Positions 29,591 through 38,045 of a stretch of DNA of 38,045 nt are shown one piece after another; position 1 is the first letter of the stretch; each line of letters opens with the position of its first letter. The notes under the pieces were generated by a model, which worked only from the letters and a program-made list of their open reading frames with translations, was not told where the DNA came from and made no database searches. Origin of the DNA: Clavulina sp. PMI_390 (taxonomy: Eukaryota; Basidiomycota; Agaricomycetes; Cantharellales; Hydnaceae); assembly GCA_015039315.1 (NCBI GenBank), contig WIDE01000045.1:1-38045 (forward strand). Reading direction: 5' to 3'. The position numbers and the translations under genes were made by a program.

Positions 29591-32500
29591 ATGGCGCCGT
29601 TCACGGCCGTCAGCGTCCTCACCGGACTCAAGGAACGGATAGAGGCAATATTACTGCAAGGTATGGTCGAGACTGCCTAACTATTACACGTGTCTGTAGA
29701 TCTGATGCACCTCTCCATATTCAGGAGACACGCTGTTTGTGGGCACATCGACTGGTGCTCTCTCGACATACATCATCGAGCGAGGTGAGCTCCAGACACA
29801 GCAGGCCTGATAATAACTTTTACTAACTATGGCCTTTAGATGAGGACAATTTCACAGCTACACCGCTGGAGACGCGATCCAACTTCACCAAGCGGGCCAT
29901 CGAGCAGCTCGATTACATTCGCGACGTGAACTCTCTCATATCTCTATCAGGTGAATCTTACACCAATGAAGCGCTATATCGAGCCAATGCTGACGCAGTC
30001 TCGCAGATGGCATTGTGACTCTCTCCCCCCTCCCGAATCTTTCCCCTCAGACACCCCTCACCCAAGCTCGCAATGCGATGAGCTTTACTGTACACGTCTC
30101 CGTTCAATCCCCAGAATCGACTGCGGAAGATTCATCCTCTACCCCTAATCCACCAGGGGTAATGACTGTGTTTACGCAGCTAGCCATAGGATGCCGGAAG
30201 AAATTGGTGCTGTACTCCTGGAAGAACGGCGAACCGCAGGAAGTCCGGGTGGGCGCCACTATCATCCTTTGCTATGATCCGAAGCTAATATTTTCAGCAA
30301 CGCTCTACCACATAGGAAATCAACCTTCCCCATTCGCCTCGCGCTGTAGCCTTCTGTAATCCCCAGATGCTTGTTATGGCGTACACGGCCACGGATCACG
30401 CGATTGCATACCTCTCCACGATGTCTATTGCAGAGCTTTCCCTTCCAACCAATACCGCAATATCATCATCTACCTCTGCCGGTAGTATGGGCAAAGCGTT
30501 GACTGGGTTTGGAGGCTATGTTGCTGGCCTCGCTGGTAAGGTTCAGAAGCCGACCGCCATCCAGGTTTCAGATGGTGAAGTAATCGTAACCAAAGAAAGT
30601 GCGTTCCATCGAGGTGCTCATGATCCCTGTTTGCGGTGCTAATTATCCTATCGCGCTCAGTGAGCAGCTTCTTCATTGGACCTGAAGGGAAGCTGAGCCG
30701 TTCAATCGGGATTTCATGGGGTGCTATCCCTGATGACTCTGGTTCGGTTCTCTCCCATTGCCAGACGTCATACTGTTCTAACGTTACGTACGCTAGTTTT
30801 CGTCAAGCCATACGTCCTTTCCATCCTCCCTGGCTCGTCAACAATCCTCGCTGCAGCCCGCGCGGCTACACCCGCCTCTACGACCCAACCTCGCATCCAA
30901 GTTCGATCCACTCTCTCGCTCTCAAACGTCCAAACCCTGGCCCATCCATTTCCAGCTCCCACTCCGACCACAGCTCCTACAGCTACCGCGACCGAAGATG
31001 TCCCTGCCACCCCGACAGCTGCGGCCCCTGCAGTTGCCCCACCCCAGAACGTACTGATGCGTGTTCTGACAGCCTCCCCTAACTCAAGATCGCCTGCTTT
31101 TGTGCTCACAACGCCCACTGACAAGGCGTCAGCAATGCAGGGGAGTACGATCTGGATGCTCAACATGCAGAGTTGGGCGGCACAGCTTGATGAGCTAGTG
31201 GATGCAGAAAAGTACGAAGAGGCATTGATGCTCCTCGATATTATCGATCCAGCAAGTTTAGAAGACAAGGTGGGCTCCGTCTCTTTGCATTTACTGTTAG
31301 TCTGATCGCTGAAGTACCTTGTCTAAATCCCGCCACAGCCCCGTCGTTATGCATTTATTCGCTCTCTATACGCCATGGACCTTTTTGCCAAAGGCTCATA
31401 TGACGAGGCCATCAACATCTTCCTGGAGCTAAATGTCAATCCGGCTAAGGTTGTTGCTCTATACCCAGAGGTGGTCAGCGGAAGGCTGTTTGTGCCCCGA
31501 GAGGATTGGATACCTCTGTTCGGTGGACCAGAGAGGAATCCGGCCAACGGGGAGACCCCAGGGTCTGTAACGGTGACAACAACAGGGGCTACTCAAGAAG
31601 GCTCACGCAATGAGCCTGAAGCCGAGGAGGGGGGACTCGTAGCAGCTGAAAGCACGGTGAGCATGAGTGGTGCCTCTGGGGATGATAGAGCTTCTTTGGC
31701 AAGCACCAGTGCCACAGCGACGGAGGGTGTACCAGCTGCGGTGGAAGTTACGGCGTCGGAGGTGCCCACGGAAGCTAGTAAGCCAACATTCATTTCCTCG
31801 TTCTTTTTTCGACTCTCACCAACTTCGCTTCCGATTTTCTATCATTTGTAACATCCAAAGGACCACAACCCGCCCCAGCGTCGTCCAAGCAAGCTGTCGA
31901 AACGCTTCTTCGGTACCTGTCTGACCGACGGCCGCAACTCTCGGGGTCACTCGCCACACTCGGCATTACACCATCCCAAGCACATCTGCACCCATCTCTC
32001 TCCTCACATCCCGTTCCTGAAATCCTAGCCCTTCCAGATGGAATCTCTATCGGCTCTGCGCAGCTCGTGCCTGAGCAGCTCCTCCAGTTTGCTCAGATCG
32101 TCGATACAGCCCTGTTCAAGAGCTATCTCGTCGTGCGTCCAGGTCTGGTCGGTAGTTTGTGTCGGCTGGACAATTGGTGTGAAGTTGAGGAAGTCGAGGA
32201 GGAATTAAGGAAACGACAGGTGTGTAGCCCTTTCATTATTGCATTTAACTTATTTCTGATCTTCCACCCATTTGCCCATATTCTTGGTGGGATGACACAG
32301 AAATTCAATGACCTTATTGATCTATACCGGGGCAAGAAGATGCACGAGAAGGCAATGAAGCTTATTCATGAGTACGTTGAGGCCCATTCTTGCTCTTTTC
32401 AGCGGGACCGAGTCTGAGACATCACTCTTGTAACTTTCAGGCTAAGTCTTGATGAAGACGACCTCCTTGATAAGCTAGGGCCTGCTATCCGTTATCTACA

Positions 32501-33949
32501 GAAGCTGGGGACGGAATATCTGGATCTCATCTTCCGCTCAGCACGCTGGGTGATCGATGTTGATGCCAAGATGGGGCTACAGGTGCGCATTTCTGGCTCT
32601 TTTGTCTCTTCTGGCTCTCACACCCTGATCCTCCCCCTTACGCCTCTATACGCCACCCCCCACTGCACAGATATTCACAGCTGAAGACGCCCAGCTACCA
32701 CGCGATCAAGTATCCGATTTTCTCATGAAGATCAGCCCAGCGCTCTGCGCAGGGTATATGGAATACCTCATTGATGAGACGGGCGAAGCGAACACGGTCT
32801 TCCACGACCGACTTGCGGAGTTGTATCTGCGAGCAGCCCAGGATGGGAGGGCGACCGCTGGTGAGTGATGCAACACCAATGAGAGGTTGGGATATGATGG
32901 CTGAATTTTCTGGCATTGCTGTTTTTCTCTCTGGTAGAGGACCGCGATGCAGCCCAGAAGAAGCTCTTGCATTTCATCCGGACGTCAGAGTTCTACAACC
33001 CTACTCGCCTCTTCGGCCGGTTACCAAATAACTGTGAGTGGGTTATTTCTGCCACATGGCATGTTAGACTAATCTATCTCCTCTGCTAAACAGCGTTATT
33101 TGAGGCGCGTGCCCTCCTGCTTGGGAAGCTGGACCGGCATGAGGCAGCGCTAGAGATCTATGTGTACCGACTGCACGACTACGACGAGGCAGAAGAGTAA
33201 GCCGACCCTTTCCCAATCATCTTCTCATTCCTCTTACGAATCACGCTGTTGTAGGTACTGCAAGGTCGTCCTGCAAAAGAATCCCGAGAGCGAGATCTTC
33301 CTCTCACTGCTTCAGATATATCTTCGCCCCAACCTCGAATCCGAACATGCCCAGGCCTCTCGCCCGACATCACCCTCATCAGCCGTATCTGACCCCGATT
33401 CTCCATCACATTCCCTCCTGACTCCAGCCCTCGACCTCATAGCGCGGCATTCAGCACACATGAACTCTTCTGCCGTGCTAGACCTGCTTCCCCCACTCGT
33501 CCCAGCTGCATCGCTCCACAAGTTCCTCGTGGATGCCCTCGACCCACGGGGTGGTGGAGGCGCAACGACAAAAGGAGTTGTTGGAGGCAAGACGGGGAGG
33601 GTCATCAGAGAAGTATGGAAGGCGAGAAAGGTTGAGGTAGATTCGAGGCTCGTAGCGCTGAGAGCGCGCAAAGTCAGGGTTATTGACGCACGCATGTGAG
33701 TGGATCCTTCATTTCAATTTATTCAGCTGCAGTCTCATCGTTTATTTCCTTTCTATCACCAGATGCCCACAATGTCATAAGAGGATTGGGAACAATGTCA
33801 TTGCGGTCCATTCTCCGAGGTACATTCCCTTGGTCTTATCTCAACTGATATGCAATCTTATATATGCATACAGAGGCGAGGTGACACACTACGGGTGTCG
33901 TGAGGCATTTGCAGCACAGAAACAAGTGCTTGATGCAGGGAGAAGATGA
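29591..33949 (+). CDS. VPS39: Vam6/Vps39 subunit of the HOPS tethering complex
   Basis: HOPS/vacuole fusion factor that binds Rab7/Ypt7 and links vacuole and mitochondria. Starts MAPFTAVSVLTGLKERIEAI with the N-terminal CNH beta-propeller: GDTLFVGTSTGALSTYII, FTKRAIEQLDYIRDVNSLIS, DGIVTLSPLPNL, KLVLYSWKNGE, SVSSFFIGPEGKLSRSIGIS and FVKPYVLSILPG. A clathrin-like repeat region follows: LDELVDAEKYEEALMLLDII, RRYAFIRSLYAMDLFAKGSY, AMKLIHE, LGPAIRYLQKLG-type block, IFTAEDAQLPRDQVSDFL, and the Vps39 domains FIRTSEFYNPTRLFGRLP, LLLGKLDRHEAALEIYVYRL. The C-terminus is the zinc-binding motif CPQCHKRIGNN plus HYGC, ending VLDAGRR. A Thr/Ala/Pro-rich insertion (30900-31060) and an acidic Ala/Glu/Thr one (31600-31780) interrupt the fold. 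More than ten short introns. Confidence 0.93.
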
Positions 33950-34782
33950 TCTATCGGTTATCATTTCACAGTTTCTCTAGGCTAGAGTCAGCTAGTGGCT
34001 CCGAGCCTCCACATCGTACGACCACCCGACATTCTATACCACTATATCCCATGTGATTTCCCATAAAAGCTACTGATGGCTATCTTTGTACCTCAAGAAC
34101 ATGAAGTAAGGGGCAAAGAGGTGATAAGAGGGGCACGTGATAATTCGGCAACACGCGACAACCTCGGAGGGGCGGAGTGGTTCAATTAGCCCCAATCTTC
34201 CATTGTAAACCCAAAACTGCCGTGATTCGCGGTGAATTGAAAGCTGTAACAGTTTTCACGCACGTGCGTGTCGTTCCATGTGGTTTGGATATCAGAGAGT
34301 TTGCCAGGGTAGGTGCAGCCCACAGCGCGCTTGAGATTTGGTCATGCCTGTGCAGCAAAAGACAAAGGCTGGAGCATTTGTCAAAATAGCATCGCCTCGA
34401 CAGCACGATTGGTACAAAGGAAGCCAGGGCTCGACGACTCGGACGACACTAACCCCGGCATGAATATTAGCCGTATGAACGCTATCGCCGAACATTATAG
34501 GCGAACCGCACTCGACTAAATTTTGGGGATTTTCCTTGCCTGTCGGTCTCCGCCGTACGAACCAAACAACCAATCAGAATCAAGGCTTGTGATTTAAATG
34601 GCTTGAGAAATATAATCCGATAAGCCTCAAAACAAGCCTAAGAAGAGAGCGAGAGACTGAATCGCTCGCTTCTGTTCACTCCCTCCCTCCCTCCTTCCTT
34701 CCTTCCCCCTCCCCGCCGACTCGTACGACGTCGACGAACCCATAGGAGACGACCCCCGACACGCCCGATTCACTGAACGATC
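33950..34782. other. Intergenic region, transporter promoter side
   Basis: 3' flank of VPS39 and promoter of the MFS gene. Holds CACGTG at 34134-34139, the palindrome at 34257-34270, and a C/T tract of CCCT and CCTT units at 34681-34716 about 70-100 bp before the ATG, a common feature of strongly expressed fungal genes. Confidence 0.5.
34257..34270. promoter_or_regulatory. Perfect 14-bp palindrome with CACGTG core
   Basis: CACGCACGTGCGTG reads the same on both strands and centres on an E-box; a further CACGTG lies at 34134. It is about 510 bp upstream of the MFS transporter start. bHLH factors of the Pho4/NUC-1/Cbf1 type are natural candidates. No binding evidence. Confidence 0.4.
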
Positions 34783-37680
34783 ATGTCCGCTGCTGAGCTG
34801 GACACCAAGCCTGCTGTCGTAGACGACGAGAAGAGAATGGATGTCGATCCGGAGAAGCATGGCGCTGGGGCCAAGGCTGAGATCGTTGATGACGATGAGC
34901 AAATGGCGCGTGACCAGGGTGTCAAGCCTGCATTCATTGCAAAGGTATGTCGTATCTGGCAAGCTTGTTGGCTCTAGCGCTTCTCGTCTTTGTACCATTA
35001 CTTACTGTCTCTGTCTAGGTCGCCGTGCTCAACAATGCCATCAAGGAATGTGGCATGGGCCGATACCAGGTAGGTTTCCTTTTGCTCTAGATCAGTAGAA
35101 CGCTTCTAACTTTCCTTTCTTCTTCCTCAACAGTGGGAGTTGTTCATCACGGCTGGTATGTCTTGCTAAACCTTCATAGTCCTTACATCGCTTCTCATAG
35201 TCTGTTGCGCTTTCTTTCAGGTTTCGGTTGGTTTGCGGACAACATCTGGCTCCAGGGTATTGCTATCATCATGCCTGCCGGTACGTAGTCGTTGCCTCCC
35301 TGCCTTTGATCCTATGACCGCTATATTTGGGTGTCTGACGATCACTTCATTGGGCTGCTTCTCCTTGATCGACGCATTCGTTATCCTCTCCTGCTGGATC
35401 GGTGGTGGATTCGCCCGTTCCTTCATCTTCACACAGTCGCCAACGAATGGATTGGCTACCCGCACGTTCGTATGGCCACCTTGGCTCTGTATGCTGGTCT
35501 TATCGTCGGCGCTGTTTTCTGGGGCACGACATGTGACGTGTGGGGGTGCGTTCCTCTCGGTTCTCGTTATCTCATCGCCTTTTTCATTACCCAAAGGAAG
35601 CTGTGACTGATTTGCATCCCTTCTATTCTATTTCATCCTATCCATCTCGTTTCGCTCACTCTTGTCCGCGCCATTAATCCTCTCGCACCGACCCCTTCCT
35701 TCCCCTTGATGCGCTGGCCATCCCCTCCGTTGCCTCTCATTTCGACTATGCGGGGGTGGTGATGCTCGCGTGACCACACTCGCTTGGTCGCGTGGGGCTG
35801 GTTCGGCACTTTTCATGACATCACTCCATACACCCACACCCATCACCATACATGTTCACGCGGTCATCATTATTGTCAACAACCAACCTTGAACACTTAT
35901 CCTTATCAACCTGGACCCAACATACCTAACTTGGAATGTCGTGGTCCACCATCTGCGCCCGCGTATCTTTGCCTCTCCCATACCGCATCTCGGCCACTTT
36001 ACTTTTTCGTTCATTATCTCATTCGGTACATGCGTGCAAATCATCTCAAAACATGCCGGCACTCGATCGGATGATTCGCCGCCTTCCCCGCATACCTGCA
36101 CCCACCCCACCACGACCGCCACAACTGCTATGATTACAATGACAGACGTCGGATTGCATGGAACATGACCCTCGTCATTGGCGGTGTTTTCGGTATCTGT
36201 GCTGCTGCCGCTCCCAACTTTGTCGTTTTCTCCACCTTCATCGCTCTGATTGGTACGTTTATTGTTTCCGGTGGTCTGCTCTCATTTGACCGCCTCACGT
36301 CTGACGGGCTTGCTCTCTCCATTCTCTGCAACCTAGGATTTGGAGTGGGTGGTAACCTCCCCGTTGATGGTGCCCTCTTCCTCGAGTTCCTACCCGGTTC
36401 CCACCAGTTCCTGCTTACTTTGCTCTCGCTCTGGTGGGCTGTTGGCCAAGTCGTTGCATCACTCATCTCGTGGGCGTTCTTGGCCAAGTACGGATGTGCT
36501 TCTCGTAAGTTGTATATTCTGTCTTGAGCGTTTCAAATTGGTTGCTGATAGATCTCTGTTGGGTAATATGTAGCTCCTGCTGGTACTTTCTGCACAAAGG
36601 AGAGCAACATGGGCTGGCGTTATGCGTACTACACTCTTGGTGCTCTTGTACGTCTCCGTTGCATCCTCTCGGCCCACTCTAAGGTTCATTGACGAATTGA
36701 TTTCGATTACAGATGATCTTCCTTTGGTTCATCCGCTTCTTCATCTTCCCCATGGACGAGTCTCCCAAATTCCTCGTCTCAATCGGCAAGGACGCTGCAG
36801 CTGTCGCAGTCGTCCACCGTGTCGCCAAACGCAATGGTGTTACCTCCACACTCACTGTACACGACCTCCATGCTGCGGCTGCACCCTATCTCGAGGGCCG
36901 AGCTGACGGTACTGTCGTCACTGAGGAAGAGGAGATGATGACCAAGTTCAGCACCTGGGAACTCGTGAAGAACTCGTTCAGCGAGATCAACGGCGAGCAC
37001 ACTAAGGGCTTGTTTGCCACTCCCCGACTGGCTTATTCGACAAGCTTGATTATCTTCATCTATGGCGCTCTCGGTTTGGCCTACCCGTTGTTCAAGTATG
37101 TTTTCTCCTTCTGCACGGAATGAAGTAGTTGAAGTATCTGATTCGTTCTCCGACTCCTCGTAGTGGTTTCCTCGGTACCTTCCTTGCCCAAAAGAATGCT
37201 GAGCTTGGTGTTGCCTCTCTTGATGCGACCTACTCTGCTTACACCTATCAAGCCGCCGCTGGTGTCCCTGGCTCCATGCTCGCCGCATTCATGATCGAAT
37301 GGGGACGTGGCGGCCGCAAGTTCGCCATGGCCTTCTTCACCATCGCAGCAGGTATCTTCCTCTTCTCGCTCACCGCTGCGCGAACTACCGCGTCCGTCAA
37401 CGCCCTGACGGCCATTGCGTCGTTCTGGGAGAACGCGATGTACGGTGTGCTGTATGGGTATGCCCCCGAGGTGTTCCCGACGCCCCATCGTGGCACGGGT
37501 GATGCGTATGCGGCTGCGGCGAGTCGTGTGACGGGTATCTTTGCGCCTGTTATTGCGGTGTACAGTAAGGCTGCGCTGACGCCTAACGGCCCTGTGTACG
37601 CGAGTGCAAGTATCTTTGTGGTGACGGGCCTGGTTATGCTGTTCCTGCCGATCGAGACGTACGGCCACACGGCGCTGTAA
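34783..37680 (+). CDS. MFS transporter, SVOP/SV2-like
   Basis: Twelve-helix major facilitator protein of the plasma membrane or vacuole; substrate unknown. Ten exons were placed exactly: 34783-34944, 35019-35069, 35134-35155, 35221-35280, 35437-35545, 36146-36252, 36337-36504, 36574-36647, 36713-37095 and 37164-37680; they sum to 1653 nt, 550 aa plus stop, with all phases consistent. The N-terminus is charged and cytosolic (MSAAELDTKPAVVDDEKRMD). Helix 1 region: GFGWFADNIWLQGIAIIMPA. The loop 2-3 MFS signature is DVWGRRIAWN. Then GFGVGGNLPVDGALFLEFLP (SV2/SVOP-like wording), a central cytosolic loop, and YGYAPEVFPTPHRGTGDAYA near helices 10-11. Intron 5 is 600 nt, far above the usual. Exon 3 is only 22 nt. 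A proton-linked uptake role for organic acids, sugars or phosphate cannot be chosen from the sequence. Confidence 0.92.
35546..36145 (+). other. Exceptionally long intron (600 nt) in the MFS gene
   Basis: Donor gtgcgt directly after DVWG(G) and acceptor acag before RRIAWN. The protein motif DVWGRR is only complete if the whole 600 nt is removed, so the boundaries are firm. C- and T-rich on the plus strand. No exon-like continuation of the MFS protein lies within; function of the extra length unknown. Confidence 0.8.
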
Positions 37681-38045
37681 GCCGTCTGGTCACTCTTCGA
37701 AGGAGGAGATGGGATGTAGGGACTTCAACAGTCCTTCTCCTCCCGCCCCTCTTTTACTCTACACTTGCCTCTATCCTCTCCTCCCCTCCCCTCACCCTGT
37801 GGCAAATGCCTCCCCTGCATCATCCATTATTACGAAACTGTTTTACGACCTTGCATCTGTACCAAGTTTGCGCTGCATTTATCTTGCTAGACGCTCTCTG
37901 GAGTTCCACCTCCAATCTGGTCCAACTCACTCATCTCATGATGAGTCACATCTTTTCACGCTTTGTACGTCTGAATTACGAATGCACCCAGCTCACATAG
38001 TAGCAATCTGCTCCCCTTTGTGTGCTAGTTATCTTATACATTTGC
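37681..38045. other. 3' flank of the MFS gene
   Basis: C/T-rich 3' UTR-like sequence (for example 37725-37795) and then unremarkable DNA to the window edge. No gene supported. Confidence 0.5.

Noticed and set aside
34681..34716. C/T repeat as a microsatellite of special interest
   Set aside because: Pyrimidine tracts just upstream of start codons are common in fungal promoters.

Overview
The window is nuclear DNA of a filamentous fungus, most likely an agaricomycete basidiomycete. A Rhizoctonia/Ceratobasidium-like (Cantharellales) source is my best guess, from gene style and memory rather than from any search. The evidence is dense short introns (mostly about 45-65 nt, GT..AG, several per gene), genes packed on both strands, CBM1 and GH16 secreted proteins, an Mx/Vps1-type dynamin, and orthologues of MEX67, GUP1, POP5 and VPS39. 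There are no operons, CRISPR arrays, rRNAs or convincing tRNAs, and no intact transposon.

Layout. 1-664 (-): 5' part of a polyglutamine/proline-rich gene cut by the window edge, with a strong hairpin upstream of its ATG. 1435-2970 (-): a dynamin stalk+GED copy with no GTPase domain. 3665-6647 (-): a complete dynamin. 7234-9319 (-): a long disordered protein ending in a UspA domain. 9371-9891 (-): a small protein with a UBA-like N-terminus and a hydrophobic tail. 10776-14099 (+): a kinesin-7 (Kip2/Tea2/KipA-like) motor. 14421-18123 (-): a run of three secreted-protein genes, a small Ser/Thr-rich protein and two tandem CBM1 proteins sharing an unfamiliar C-terminal domain and a copied promoter block. 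18935-21407 (-): MEX67 mRNA export receptor. 21711-24006 (+): GUP1 MBOAT acyltransferase. 24238-25352 (+): conserved-looking protein of unknown function. 26465-28336 (+): GPI-anchored GH16 glucanase. 28808-29504 (-): POP5, divergent from VPS39 (29591-33949, +) across only 86 bp. 34783-37680 (+): a 10-exon SVOP/SV2-like MFS transporter with one 600-nt intron.

How the genes relate. Most are unlinked housekeeping functions: RNA export and processing (MEX67, POP5), membrane traffic (dynamin, VPS39), GPI/lipid remodelling (GUP1), microtubule transport (kinesin). The secreted block and the GH16 gene are the accessory, cell-wall or plant-polysaccharide-facing part. The least explained items are the CBM1-linked C-terminal domain with its duplicated promoter module, and the GTPase-less dynamin copy beside its full-length neighbour. 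Exon coordinates given in the entries were read by eye from splice-site consensus and reading-frame continuity; no transcript data were used.
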